This document shows positions 43,405 through 55,289 of a DNA stretch of 64,000 bases, in pieces (the stretch's first letter is position 1; each line of letters opens with the position of its first letter). Location of the stretch: positions 73,752,969 to 73,816,968 of the forward strand of contig OX377205.1 of NCBI GenBank assembly GCA_947396885.1. The letters run 5' to 3'. The position numbers were made by a program, and so were the translations under genes. The notes under the pieces were generated by a model. That model was not told the DNA's origin and did no database searches. It saw only the letters and a program-made list of their open reading frames with translations. This stretch comes from Heligmosomoides polygyrus polygyrus. Taxonomy: Eukaryota > Nematoda > Chromadorea > Rhabditida > Heligmosomidae.

Positions 43405-43556
43405 GATCAGGTGTACACAACAGACGGGTAGAATCTTTATTCATACTCACCAGGGTTTATATAAGGTTTCTGCCGCATTCTGCCCTCTTTATCTTCTTTA
43501 TCTATCGTCCTTCCTTTTCATTCTTCAACCTCTCCTTCTTGCGGCCACCCCTAACA
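43405..43556 (-). repeat. 3' LTR of the gypsy element
   Basis: On the minus strand it starts with TGTTAGGGGTGG and contains a TATA-like CTTATATAAACCC and GAGTATGAATAAAGATTC (AATAAA). The same blocks occur in the LTR at 48835-48975. The inner end is approximate. Confidence 0.65.
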
Positions 43557-44393
43557 CTTCTACCTAGCGAGATCCTCTTGCTCCTTTTTCAGGAAGTTCG
43601 GGCAAACCCTACATCTCCCTGTTCCTACTTGTACAATTAGGGAGTTCGGCTCCTTACCTGCATCTCCTACTTTTACAACCCTCATTGTTTCTATCAACAA
43701 GAACACAACATCCTTTTTGTTCATTTTCATAAGCTTTTCTTACATCTGAATATCAATTTCCTCTTGGGGGCTAGCAACTTCCTCTATCTTCATGGCTTGA
43801 CCAGTTGTCCGGTGTCGTTACCTCTGCTACACTTGTCCCGAATTTTCGATGCCTCGCACTTGCAGAAACAGTTTCCATGTTCGTTTCTGGCCCTCTTCGT
43901 TGGCTTTGGAGCCGGTTGCGAGAATTACCGTCGCTGAAGCTCGCTAGTTATCCGAATTTTCCCCAAATATAAACGGTCGCTCACCTATGGGCGTTTCCTT
44001 TCTGTCGTTCTGGATGGCTGTTGAAACTGTCGTTTCGGCATGGTTGGTGCCATGGTCACCGGCTCACCACCGGTGCCACCACGATGGGCTGCTGAATGGG
44101 TGGAGGTGCATATAATGCAGCCCACTGCAGCACCGGCTGGAGGAGATTCTGTAACAGCGTCTACTGCAGCGCCGCGGGAAGGTTCATAATTGAAACCTCG
44201 CCGCTCTTCTCCCTTTTATAGGTTTTCCACCTCCAGCTCTCTCAGCATCAAGCCTTATCGCGTTGATACTAGTCAAGGATAATATCTTCTTCATTTGTGA
44301 GGCTCTGAAGTCGGTCATTTTCCACGTCGATCGGGCTTTACGTGTTGACCTTCATAGTCCCGCTGGTACCTTATCCGCATTGTCCTTTAGTTT
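43557..44393 (-). other. Region between integrase and 3' LTR
   Basis: No domain is recognised. Part of it (about 44040-44170) is rich in proline and alanine codons in one frame. It probably belongs to the element's 3' untranslated part. Confidence 0.35.
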
Positions 44394-44798
44394 CTACCGA
44401 CTTCGGAGGCCTCGTAGCCTTTGCTGACGAGATCCATCTTTTCTCGAAAGCCCCATCTTTCTCGGGTTCGGGCTTTCTAAACAAAAGGTCACCTTTGGCT
44501 TCATCTGATCAGCGTGTGCGTTCCTACTTCCGGTGCCATAGTGTACCTGGTAAGTATTTTCGCCTAGTACGTCTGTCACAATTCCGGGAATCCATTTTTC
44601 ACCCTTGGACAGGTGGTTCATTATGTAAACCTCCTGCTCAACCTTAAACGTTCTCTGACGCGCATGCTGATCATAATGCGGCTTCATCTTTTCTCTATAT
44701 GCATTATGCGGAACTAACCCTCCTCATGGTCGTCTTCAAAATACCTATAGTAGTCCTTAGCTGTCTTCCCATTAAGATTTCACAAGGCGACTTTCCAG

Positions 44799-44938
44799 TT
44801 AGGGGTCGTTTAGTGAGCGCGCGATGCGCGACGCAATGCCATGTGTAGTGGCCGAATTGATCAATCGCGTCGCTCGATCAATTTGGCCACTACACATGCG
44901 TCGCGTCGCGCGTCGCGCGCACACTAAACGACCCCTAA
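44799..44938. mobile_element. 140-bp palindromic MITE in the integrase gene
   Basis: Ends are TTAGGGGTCGTTTAGTG and its complement, and the two halves are inverted copies almost to the centre. CAG lies on each side (44796-44798 and 44939-44941). Taking out the MITE and one CAG returns the integrase to a single frame across the junction, which supports a 3-bp target duplication, as in PIF/Harbinger-type elements. Confidence 0.85.
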
Positions 44939-45415
44939 CAGGATGGGGTGTCACAGGATGCTGTAGCACCTCTCTTACCATCTGATTTGCAGTTTTTCCT
45001 CCGCGTCTCAAGCTCTTATAAAGCCCTTGTTTGAACGTTTGCACGAACCTTCCGCCTCTCCATTTAAATTTAGATGATACGGCGGTGTCAAAGTCAATTC
45101 TACGTTCCTAGTACGAAATTCGCGGAACAGTTTGGACGCGAACTGTGGCCCGTTTTCCGCCACGGTCTGCTCAGGCAGACCGTGCTCCGCACATATATCA
45201 AGTAGGGCTTCTATCAACTTTTCTGAGGGGGAAGACTTCATTCTCACCACCTCCAGCCACTTTGATTTTGCATCTATTATACTACTATTAACCAAATTAC
45301 CCCTGGCTAGTTTCATGAAAATCCATGTGAAATCTTTTCAAAGGTTTCGCTGGCTCCTCGCACACATGCAGTGATTCTCGCAGGATTATTTCCAAACACC
45401 GCACAAGTTTCGCAG

Positions 45416-45461
45416 CTTTTAGCGAGCTTTTCAATATCGGTATTGAAAAGCTCGCTAAAAG
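45416..45461. repeat. Foldback in the gypsy integrase region
   Basis: Perfect 21-nt arms, 45416-45436 and 45441-45461, spacer 4 nt (TCGG). It lies in integrase coding sequence just N-terminal of CETC and looks like a local inverted duplication. Confidence 0.85.
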
Positions 45462-45766
45462 TCCCTGGGTACCACACCTTCATTCTTGCTAAGATCACCA
45501 TCCTATTAGGCCATAATAGCTATGTAGTATTTGTAGAACTTTCTGGCGAAGATTTGTCGGTAACACTGCCCTCCTGTCCCAAACTAAACATCCGTTCTGC
45601 ACTGTAATTGAAATCGTCTTGTTGGCATAAGGTTGCAATTCGCCTCACTTTGCCTTTGCTGGCCAACCCTGTTTCACATATTGCATTAACTTCCTCAAGA
45701 CTGGATCTTTTCTTGTAGCTTCCGCTACTTTGGCTGGAGCCAATGCTAGATTTTCCCAAACTTGGG

Positions 45767-47150
45767 CTAACTGTGGTCTTCTAGCTCGTGCAGCAGCATC
45801 TCGGCACTAGGCAGTTCTTTTGGGTCAGGCAGACGGGACAATCCGATAGCGTTGTCAAACTTTTTGGTTTTACGATACTCTATTTTATATGGGTACGACA
45901 TTAATCTGATTACCCATTTGTGCAGCCTCTTTGCTGCAATGACCGGCAATCCATTCTTATACCAACTATACGGACCAGTGGCTGATGGTCTGTCAACCGG
46001 GTGAATTTCCTACCATACAAGAACTGACTAAACTTTTCAGTTCAGTTCAGTTTTCAATACCTAGCGCTTCCTTTGCAATCTGCGCATAATTCTTCTCTCA
46101 GCTTTGTCAGAGACCGAGATGCATAGGCAATCACCCTTTCTGTACTATCCTCAAACTTATAATAAATCTCCGCTTCCAGACCATATTCCGACGCATCTGT
46201 AGCTAGCACTACGGGAAAATTAGGATTGTGATGAGCTAGTACGCCGCCAAGTATTAATCTTTGCTTGATCTGCTTAAATGCAGACACCTCTTCTGCTTCC
46301 CACATCCATGTGGTACCCTTTCTTCTCAAGCTATTTATCGTAGCAGCTAATGTAGCCAAATATTGGACAAATTTCTTATAATATTGCACCATTCCTATGA
46401 AGGATTCCATCTCCTTAAAGTTTTTCGGCTCTGGCATATTACTCATTGCTTGCACTTTCTTCGCTGATGGTCTTGTCCTGGTTACGTCAACAATGTAACC
46501 AAGGAATTTCATCTCCAGGAAGTTTTCATAAACTCACACTTTTCACGTTTTACGTGAAGTCCAGCGCGTCTCAAACGCTGCAACACCTGTTGTTACCGTG
46601 CCAGGTGTGCCTCCTCATTCGGTCCCATGACCGTAGTATCATCTGAATAGATTAAGATTCCTTCAATCCCATCCAACGTTGTTTCCATAATTCTCTGGAA
46701 AATAGCTGTTGCGGACGCTATACCAAATGGTATCCTATCGTACTCGAACGAACCCTTGAGCGTGTTTATCGTAGTATACCGCCTAGAATTCTCAACCAGC
46801 TCTACCTTTATCTACGCTTCTGATAAGTCGATTTTCAAAAACTTTTAATCTTCGTTGAACATGAAAGAGGTCTTCGGGCTTTGACAATGGATATTGGTTT
46901 ATATCAAGCTGAGTTGTGGATCAACGGTTAGCTTATAATCACCGCAATTTCTCACCATGCCACGCAGCTTGGGCACTACCACCTACGGCGTCGCCCAGTC
47001 AGAGTGTTCCACTCTCCTAAGTATACTACTCGATCATTTCATCCAGCTTCGCCTCCACTTTTGGTCGTGCCGCATAAGGAGCTGGCCTAGCGCGAAAAAT
47101 GTTGGCACTGGCTCACTCATGAACTTCAGACTTGCAGCTGCAGCACTGTC
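45767..47150 (-). pseudogene. gypsy reverse transcriptase and RNase H, broken
   Basis: This copies the element RNA into DNA and degrades the RNA strand. In the upstream half (about 47150-46520) a YSDDTTVMG block near 46630 is the catalytic YxDD-type motif. The next part (46512-46054) has MKFLGYIVD, then FIGMVQYYKKFV and VLATDASEYGLEAEI, the start of RNase H with its aspartate. RNase H ends at 45949-45767 with [20 protein letters not shown]. Several frameshifts and stops separate the pieces. Confidence 0.8.
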
Positions 47151-47159
47151 GTAATCCCT

Positions 47160-47549
47160 CTAGAAAACCTCTTTGTTCCCCGTATGGATCTCTTGCAGAC
47201 GATCCTGCACTAATTTGCTCTTCGCATGGTCCACCGTTTGCACCTTCTGGTAATGGGGACCGCAGTCAATATCTATGACACTCATTAAGTCTCGTCCACA
47301 CAAAGGATGTCCACACTCATTTACTACAGATAATGTGGTTCTGGCTTTCTTGCCACAGAACTCTACTTCTACTACACACTTCCCTGAAAATTTAATCGAG
47401 CTATCATTATAAGTTTTAGCCGTTACATTCTCCGGGCTCAGCTTCAGTCTCCCAATTCTTTCCCATGTACTCTTGTCGATTATTGAAATCGACGCTTCAG
47501 TATCAAACTCGCATGGTATCGTTATGCCATTTATTAAAATCTCCAGCAT
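47160..47549 (-). pseudogene. gypsy aspartic protease region
   Basis: The minus strand is open for 129 codons. CEFDTEASISIIDK is the active-site region, with DTE where DTGA/DSGA is usual, and LCGRDLMSVI is the flap-distal block seen in retroelement proteases. The glycine change suggests loss of activity. Confidence 0.65.
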
Positions 47550-47653
47550 ATGTGCCGGTTCCCTGGCTACTGCACAAGCTGAGGCCTTATCTTGCTGTCG
47601 CCTTGTACCGCAGGCGTAATCACATTACCTTGCTTAACATTCACTCAACTTTT

Positions 47654-48700
47654 TTAGTCGACTGGTTGTTGCTTTCTTGCACCTCTCGATAGGCCATTAC
47701 AACTTCTGTTGCACCTTTCAGAGTCTGCATTTCGGACATGGCGTCTAACATAAAACATCACATTCACGTTTACGTCGACGTTAACACCTTGGACATCCAC
47801 GCCATCTAAAACATTCAAACAATCGGCAGACTCGGGCTTGCACCAATTAACAGGTCGCGAGGCTTTCGGGCTCACACCCGTGCAAACTCTGGCCATATGT
47901 CCGGGTCTCTGACATCTTAGACATTTCACATTCTTGAAGCAAAAATTCGCTTTCAGATGTCTGGACCTCCCTCCCCCCCCCCCCACAAGTCCAACAAGAC
48001 TGTAGTCGCGATGGTGACTGTAGAACTCTACCTAAACACGATCTCGATCGAGGGCTAAACCCTCGCTTTTTAGCAACTCCACGGTCATCACCCCTCTTAG
48101 ACATGGACGAGGACATAGACTTTGGACTAGAGGAGTTTCTCCTCCTGAGCCCTGCAGTCACTCTGCAGACACCAGGTTTTACTAATCCGGATGACTTAGC
48201 TTTGTTGCACTCTTACCTACCTCCTGAAAGCTTTCGGCCGTCCCAGTGATCTTTGGAAGACAACTCCCCTTTTTCTAGGAGTCTCTTCTGAGTCTCCACA
48301 CAAAGTAACCCACCAATGAAAACCATTGTGGTCATCGCGTCGCGGAAATCATGCAGACTTTGTCCTTCGTGCTGGGCCTGTGGCATCATCTTGAATCTTT
48401 TTGAAAGTAATAGTATCTCAGGCTGAAAATGTTTTTCCGCTGCCTTTTCTAGCCTACTTAAGTCGACAGACTCCAACTCTCTTTTCTTCAAGAGGGATTG
48501 CAGGAGTTCGTAGTTCGACTCTCCCACCTCCTGCAGGAATATGAGCCGCTTTTTCAGCTCATCTGTTACCTCCCTCAGCACGAGAAAGCTTTTAAACTGC
48601 CTCCATCACGTCCTCCTCAACTGCCCTGGCCGGTACGATCCCGGCGCACGGCCACGGTGCACCTCTTGCAGGGCACCGTAGGCCGCAGTCGTGGAGGGCG
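47654..48700 (-). pseudogene. gypsy gag region with CCHC zinc knuckle
   Basis: Gag packages the element RNA. A helical part (48581-48213) precedes a CCHC knuckle, CLRCQRPGHMARVC, at about 47882-47923. A run of about 14 C on the plus strand (near 47970-47985) interrupts the frame just before it. The start of the gene is not fixed. Confidence 0.65.
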
Positions 48701-48834
48701 GATCACTTATCTTCTTGTCATTGTCCATCTTCTCCATGCGTCGTCCTCAGTCCTTGCTTCTCGTTGTGCTCTCTTCCTATTTTCAATCGTTACTAATCCG
48801 ATAATCTTCTTTCTTCGGTTCAATACTGATCCCC

Positions 48835-48975
48835 AGTTAAACAGATGAACACAGCAATCTTTATTCATACTCACTAGGGGTTTATATAGAGTTCCTGCCG
48901 CATCGTCTTCTTCCCTCCTTATTTTCCTTTTCCCTTGTTCTTCTTCTCCTTCGACTTCTTGGAGCGTCGTTAACA
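48835..48975 (-). repeat. 5' LTR of the gypsy element
   Basis: On the minus strand it starts TGTTAACGACGCTCC and has CTATATAAACCCC and GAGTATGAATAAAG like the other LTR. The sequence next to its inner end, TGGGGATCAGTATTGAACC, may be the primer-binding site, but I cannot match it to a given tRNA. Confidence 0.6.
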
Positions 48976-49724
48976 AAATTCATTTATTTCACTATTTTCT
49001 AAATAGCTGAGCCGGAAATCGTCTTTATCACCGAAACGTGGTTGAAAAAGAGAATTTTGGACTCCGAATTGATTCAAGATCTCCCACACACTGTTTTGAG
49101 AAAAGATGGAGACTCCAAAGCTAGGGGAGAAATGTGCGTACCGCTTCACAATCTCATACTCCATGAAGAAGTAAGCCTTATACATGCCTGACACTTTGGG
49201 ATGTGATGTCATCTGCATGGATATCTTAAAGGGTTCTGGAGGTAAACACTACTTCATTTTGGTATACCGTCCTCCTTATTGGTCTATATGATGATCACCT
49301 GTTGTCGATCCTCATCGATCTTGTCACCGCTGAGCCATAGAAAGCCACCATTCTTGGAGAACTCAAGCTTTCCATAGATTGTAGTACTAAGACTGCTGTT
49401 TCGGTGACAGACAAAAAATTCTTACACGCTTATGACACATTATCTATGATTCAATTCACTCCTACACGAAGTGATCAGACTTTAGAAGTAATCGTCTCTT
49501 GTGCTGATTCGATAACGAAGGTTCGTCTACTGCCTCGCCTCGGATCTGCTGACCACAAGATCATTTTGTTCTCTTGTGTCGATTGTCCTAGAGCACTAGA
49601 ATACCATATGAACAAGATTCCCAACTTTAATCTCATGGATAGGGTGTCCATTGAACGAGTATTGTTTCAATTGGATTGGTGGTCTATCTTCCAAAATTTT
49701 CTAGACGTTGATGACTTTACCATG

Positions 49725-51612
49725 GTGGCGATGTCAGTTCCTCCACGTGGTGCCACTGGAAACTGCCCGCTCTGGGAGCTAAGCCGAACACGGATATTCG
49801 ATTGCAGGCGACAGGCCCTTGTGACAGGCCGGCCTACGAACACCAATGTCACATCACATGGTTCATGACATTGCAAGTTTTTCGTGATAGTGCTACGACG
49901 TCCGCGGGAGCCGACGCGCACTCGCAGAGCCCGGCGAGTGTGATAAGTATGCGAGGGTCCCTGATGCGAGGACGACATCGGGGGGCAACTGAGCTAGTCC
50001 GAAAGTTCCGTAACGTAAGCAGGACCCGCGTTGCAAAGCTGAACGTGGGTACGTTGACGGGCCGCTCGTGCGAGTTGGTTGAAGCACTGGAACGTAGAAG
50101 AGTTGATTTCTGTGCGGTGCAGGAGACGAGGTGGTCCTGCCGCAAGTCAAGGGGCATAGGACGTGGCTTCAAGGCCGTTCTTTGTGAAAGTCCCAGCACC
50201 ACCAGTGGTGCTGGAATAATCGTCTCTGAACGATTTCGTGACTCGATTGTAAGCGTTGCTGTCATGGTGGTTTCGGATACGGATCACGTAACTCCGATGG
50301 TGAGCGCATCCTTGAGTATGCGGAATCGCATAGCCTCACCGTTGTGAACACCGTTTTCCGAAAACGCGACTCCCACCTCATCTCATACTACAGTGGGAGC
50401 TCCAAGTCTCAGATAGACCTTGTCCTTGTGAGAGATCGCGACCGGAGTCTTGTCACAGACGCAAAGATCGTGCCGTATGAGACGGTCGCCCCACAGCACC
50501 AACCGCTTATCTGCACTCTGAAGATTGTCCCTACGAGGCTGAAGCAGGTCGAGCGATGCGGTGCTGCAAGAATCAAGTGGTGGCGAATGAGAGAGAAGGA
50601 AGCAGCTGTGATTTCTCGCGTGTGGTTACCGACAGTCACGACTGTCGACGAAACTTGGAAGAAAACGATCGGCGCGATTCTTCAAGCTGCAGAGTCGGAA
50701 CTCGGCATTACGAAGCCTGGGCGGCGGAAGGTCGACAAGCAGACATGGCTGTGGACAGATGACGTGAAAGCAAAAGTGCTAGAGAAGAAGTCGCTTTATT
50801 ACGTGTTTTTCGGCGAAAAGACGGCCGATAACTGGCGGAAGTACCAGGAAGCGAGGAAAGCTGCAAAGAAGGCCGTGGCTGTTGCAAAAGCCATTCGTTA
50901 TGGAGATGTCAACGAGAAGCTCGAGTGACGCGATGATGAGCGGTACCTGTACCGGCTTGCTAAGAATCGCCATCGGCAGACCGAGGATATTGAGAAGTTT
51001 TTCGGCATCAATGATGAGAACGGCCATCTTCCTACGGACCGCAAGAAGGCATTGAAACGATGGCGCAACTATTTTGAGGAAATCTCCACAGCAGAATTTC
51101 CTCAGTCAGCTATCCCTTGTACCGCTCCAACCCGGCCCCGTTCAGAAGATCACCGTGGAGAAGATTGAAGCGGCTTTGAAAAAGATGAGGACAGGTAAAG
51201 CGACTGAGCCCGATGACGTGGCAGCTGATTTGTGGAAGTCCAAGTACTGGTGTGGAAGTCCCTGCTGAGTGGGTGGCGAAGTTTTTTGATCAGGTTGTGG
51301 CGGAGAAGAAAGTCCCTGAGTGTTGGCGCCAAAGTACTACGATTCCGATTGGGAAGAAGGAGGGCAGTCCTGCAGACTGCTCCAATTACCGTCCGATTCG
51401 CTTGCTTTCGCACAGCATGAAGTTCTTTGAGCGAATTGTCGATGGACGAATTCGGCACATCGTCCAGCTTTCCAGCAATCAGTGCGGCTTCTTGGCTGGC
51501 TGTGGCATCGTTGATGTCATACATGCCACCCGCCTCCTGACAGAGAAGCATCGCGAGAAACGGAATTCGGTGCATATCGCCTTTCACGACTTGGAGAAGG
51601 TCTTTGACCGCG
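49725..51612 (+). mobile_element. RTE-type LINE, 5' part only
   Basis: The endonuclease is well preserved: VAKLNVGTLTGRSCELVEAL, VDFCAVQETRW and GAGIIVSERFRDSI (about 50030-50260), then SQIDLVLVRDRDR and HQPLICTLKI. A long linker open frame follows (50344-50928). The RT begins with VPECWRQSTTIPIGKKEG, NYRPIRLLSHSMKFFERIVD and SNQCGFLAGCGIVD, and stops at about 51610 just after the DLEKVFDRV block. The RT palm and the 3' end are missing. It lies inside a CR1-like element. Confidence 0.82.
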
Positions 51613-54308
51613 TACAAACTTGGACAAAAGGCTTGCACGCTCTAAAAACATGAAGATCTTTATGTCTTTTGTAAAGAAGGTCAAAACCCAATTGGAAGAT
51701 AAGGCAGTTCTTATTGGTGATATGGGAAAGGTATATAACTAATGCGGAAAAAGCTGAAGGCTTTGTCATACTTCAGTAGCATCTTCACGCCGCCAGATAT
51801 GATGAGGCCTACGTTTCAGTGGCTCACCAATGGCACTCTTGAGGCTCTAATCAATCACGTCGTGAGAGGCCTGAAAGCGGTTGTGAACCTGAAACCCTCG
51901 CATTCGCTAACTGCAAAGGAAATTTTCGTTAAATGGTTCGCAAGCCAACTTGCTACCCCTGTCACCGTTTTGCTAAACATCTCGCTGATGTTTTGCAAAG
52001 TTCCCACACTTTGGAAGAGGGCTAAAGTTACTCCTATTCCCAAACCAACCGAGCCCGTGATATTTCGAACTATAGACCAATCAGTATTTTTGTATTCACC
52101 TTTGAAAATTATGGAAAAAATCTTGAGGAGAGATATTGTTGACAGGCTCGAAAAAGTTAAATCATTCCTATTGAGCACTATGGTTTTCCATCAGGTTCAT
52201 CTGCGTGCACACAATAGGTTGACTGCGCATACTCATGGATGCAAGCCAAGAATGCTGGGAAAAGCGTTGAAATAGTGTACTTTGAATTTAGCAAGGCATT
52301 TAGTAAAGTTAGTCATGCCCGTCTCCTCATTATGTTGGAAAGTATAGGGATCCGGGTAACGTGCTGAAGTAGTTCCAATCCTATCTCGAAGGATAGGAAG
52401 TGAGAGTCAGAGTTGGTAACTGCTTGTCCTCCTCCAGACACTGTTCCTCGGGAGTGCCCCAGGGCGGATCTCTGTCCTCTTCTTGTTTCACATATACACC
52501 TATGGCATTCCATCCTACATCAAATGTGATCACAGACTTTCGGTAGCGGCGCCGACGACATTAAACTGTATGCCTGTTATGAGGAGAACAAAACCGAGGA
52601 TGTGTTGAACGCTTTAAACAGGTCAGTGGCGAAGATGGTTATGGGCAGAGGAATGACAGCTTTCTCTAAACATAGGGAAATGTTATATTTTTTCGCCTAG
52701 TTCTGAACCGATGAATGTGTGCTTTCCTGACGGTACATCATTGACCCTGAGTGGTAAGGATCTTGGTGTAGCTTTATCTAAAAACTTAAAGTAGGGTCAG
52801 CAGATTTCTGAGGTCGCGACAAAGGTTTTGAAGATGGCGTACTTTGTCTTCAGAAATATTCACTGCGCCGATGACGAAGTTTGGCTGACTTTATATAAAA
52901 AGTACGTAGTATTACCGGTGATGGAGTATTGTAGCCCTGCTTGGAGTCCCCATTTCATCAAAGATATCGATGCAATCGAAAAAGTCTAGAAGACCTTAAC
53001 GAAAATTCTCTACTGCCGAATTTTTAAAAAGCAAAAAAAAACCGTTCGTCTTGCCAACATATCATGAAAGACTACAAAAACTCAACTTCCACAGCCTCTA
53101 CTACATGCGCGTTTTTAGATCTGATTTTTGCTTTTAAAATCGTCAAAGGAATGGTGTGACTGAGGCTAACGAAATATTGGATGTTCAAACCGACTTTTGG
53201 TAGAAGCCGATCGTGGAGCATGGGTAGTCATAAAACAGGCCGCTTCAACTAAGGTCTATGGACGAGCCGGCTCGAAAGGCTTCCCCCACAGCTCCTAGCT
53301 TGTTCTAAAGTTTTTGATTTTGGGACCACCTTATCGAAAATCAATATCTTACACATTATAGGATTGACAAATGTCTCCTAACTATAGAATTGACAGATGT
53401 CTCCTATTTAATTAATTTGTTTTCGATTAGTTGGAGATGCCGACTTCACGGCTCTATTTTTGAGATCTAGTTGTGTTAAGACTCTTTAACGACTAGCTCG
53501 CGTTTTTGTTCTTTATTTAATACATTCACCATTCTTTAAACATAAATGGGTTAGAAGCAGCTGACCTCTTAATGAAAGGAATTAAAAAGGTATGAGATTG
53601 TTTACTTCGGCCGCTTTTTAACGTATTATTAAGTTTTCTTCCAATTTCTCTCTATATTTCAGCTAAAAAGCACAAGCGAGATTCTTATGCCATTACCCCA
53701 TATTACTTCATATCTGTCCTACGAAGCATTTATAAACCTAGCAGTTCTTCGCTGCGCTCGGATTGACATTGTACTTCCTGACCGTCCCCGTGGTGCATGC
53801 CAGTATAATGTGACTCCTAAGAAACGAATGATGCGGTGATGCGTGCTAGGAAGTTCTGAGATCTCATTATCTCTTGAAGGACATCGTATGATTAGAATGT
53901 CAGGGTGGCTGGGTCAATCCCCGTTCAGCTGCTTCAACGGGATTTCTTAATGCTCTCCATTTTATAGTTTCTAAGAGACTTATAGCAAACTGGTTTTTAT
54001 TTTTCGGATATATTTTTTCAATAGCGGCGAGAGCATCATGAACAGCAACGAAGGAAAGTCTTGGGATGAAGTAGGATGGTGCTTCAAAACCTCTTCTGAC
54101 GATGTTGTTTTAGTGTTTTAGGACGAGGTTGGTTCTGTTGTTTTGCGTTGTTCTGGTTTGTGCTTATGTTTAGGTTACGCTTCTTCATGCTAGATTGGCT
54201 AAGGCTTTAGTCTGTTATAGTAATGCGTGTTTTTATTTTGTTTCTACTCTGTTATGCTAACTCATGTTTGATTTAGTGCGTTCCCGTATGAGCACGTCTT
54301 TCGGGACG

Positions 54309-54336
54309 TAATAAATAAATAAATAAATAAATAAAT
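54309..54336 (+). repeat. (ATAA)n tail of a CR1-like element
   Basis: A perfect AATA-type microsatellite directly after GGGACGTAATAAAT marks the 3' end of the LINE ending here. Confidence 0.85.
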
Positions 54337-54339
54337 CAA

Positions 54340-55285
54340 TATTCAGCGCGCAACAGGGTATGAATGATGACCAAGTGCCGAACGTAAGGATTCAGAAGAT
54401 GTGCCGCAGACATTGTCCAAAGTGCGTAGGGATTCCGAGTAAACGGAACCAGTAGGAGGGGACTAGTGAAGAAGGGATCAGCAAAGGGGAGACCACTAGA
54501 GAGGGGGGGGGGAAATAAAAGGACCAGTATTTCCCCTCAACATCGTCCAATGTGAGGAGGAGGGGATAAGAGGTAGAGAGAGCGACGATGGGTTTCGGAG
54601 GAATATTCTGCACTAATCTATATAGTAATACCGGTTTTTATTTCTTAATAAAATTAAGAAGGCCTAAAGGAGAATGGAGGAAGGTTGGGGTTGTTTTATT
54701 CTCGGGGTTCTGGGCCTAGTGTAACACCGCATTATTATTCATCAATCAGGGTGGGAATCTCTGAAGCGTATAATAATATGGTAAATAAAACAACTGAGGT
54801 CGTCTCCTTGAATAACCTCATTTGTGATTAGAATGGATTCGGAGAATGACTGAATTACTATGACCTGAAACGGTCTGTCGACTGTGGTGTCTTTCATTCA
54901 CTTAATTGCCGTAGGAACAAGGCAGATTTTCGCCAGTTCTTAAAGCAGCTTTTTTATTGGAACGCTGTCATCACCTCTCTCAGATGCGAAGCACACAACG
55001 TCTACGCTAATTTTTTGGTCAAGAAGATTTGTATAGTCGTTTTAATTTGGCAGCATTTAAGTTTCAGTGGACCGGCGGCAAAAACTATAATGATTTGGGG
55101 AAATTGAGAATTACGTTCTAGATGGCTCCAGATGAGAGCAGAGTTAAGCTCCCTACCAAAATTCTTATTTGGGGGAGAGGGGCGATTGGCAGAAAATCGT
55201 GCAACGGGAGACGACCCTCTGATTTTCGCTACATCACCCATCTTACCATGAAGCATCGCGCAGCTTGTTCCAGCTTCTGAGTGCC
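54340..55285. other. Unassigned sequence between two LINEs
   Basis: Contains a G9 tract near 54505 and motifs such as AGATGTGCCGCAGACATTG related to the minisatellite unit at 33.5 kb. No coding exon is supported. Confidence 0.35.
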
Positions 55286-55289
55286 GGGT

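Larger units (their letters stand above)
44394..45501 (-). pseudogene. gypsy integrase, interrupted
   Basis: Integrase inserts the element's cDNA into the genome. The zinc-binding end shows CETCAVFGNN (about 45420). The catalytic core at 45316-45008 has SIIDAKSKWLEV with the first aspartate. VAENGPQF has glutamate where the family has aspartate (DNGPQF). NGEAEG holds the glutamate position. A C-terminal part at 44687-44394 (YDQHARQRTFKVEQEVYIMN) is typical of the region after the core. A 140-bp MITE (44799-44938) and a foldback (45416-45461) break it, and frames differ between pieces, so it is not functional. Confidence 0.75.
43405..48975 (-). mobile_element. Ty3/gypsy-type LTR retrotransposon, decayed
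   Basis: About 5.6 kb on the minus strand between two diverged LTRs. The order gag, CCHC knuckle, protease, RT, RNase H, integrase is that of Ty3/gypsy. The coding frames are broken by many shifts, and a 140-bp MITE interrupts the integrase. No envelope-like gene is visible. The LTRs are roughly 70 percent alike by eye, so the insertion is old. It lies between an RTE fragment (left) and a CR1-like endonuclease fragment (right). Parts are listed separately. Confidence 0.85.
48980..54337 (+). mobile_element. CR1/Jockey-like LINE, interrupted by an RTE
   Basis: The first part, 48980 to about 49720, is the endonuclease: EPEIVFITETWLKKRIL near 49010 and SADHKIILFS near 49550, ending at DWWSIFQNFLDVDDF. 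The second part resumes at about 51612 with NMKIFMSFVKKVKTQLED and NAEKAEGFV in shifted frames, then reverse transcriptase (51742-52275, with VPTLWKRAKVTPIPKP and PLKIMEKILRRDIVDRLEKV), a GADDIKLYACYEEN block near 52555 and YVVLPVMEYCSPAWSPHF near 52910. The 3' UTR runs to a short stem (ACGTCTTTCGGGACGT) and an (ATAA)n tail at 54309-54336. About 60-80 codons of the linker are missing at the RTE junction. Confidence 0.75.

Noticed and set aside
43405..48975. Endogenous retrovirus with an envelope gene
   Set aside because: The region after integrase shows no envelope-like signal peptide or membrane segment. The order fits a Ty3/gypsy retrotransposon.
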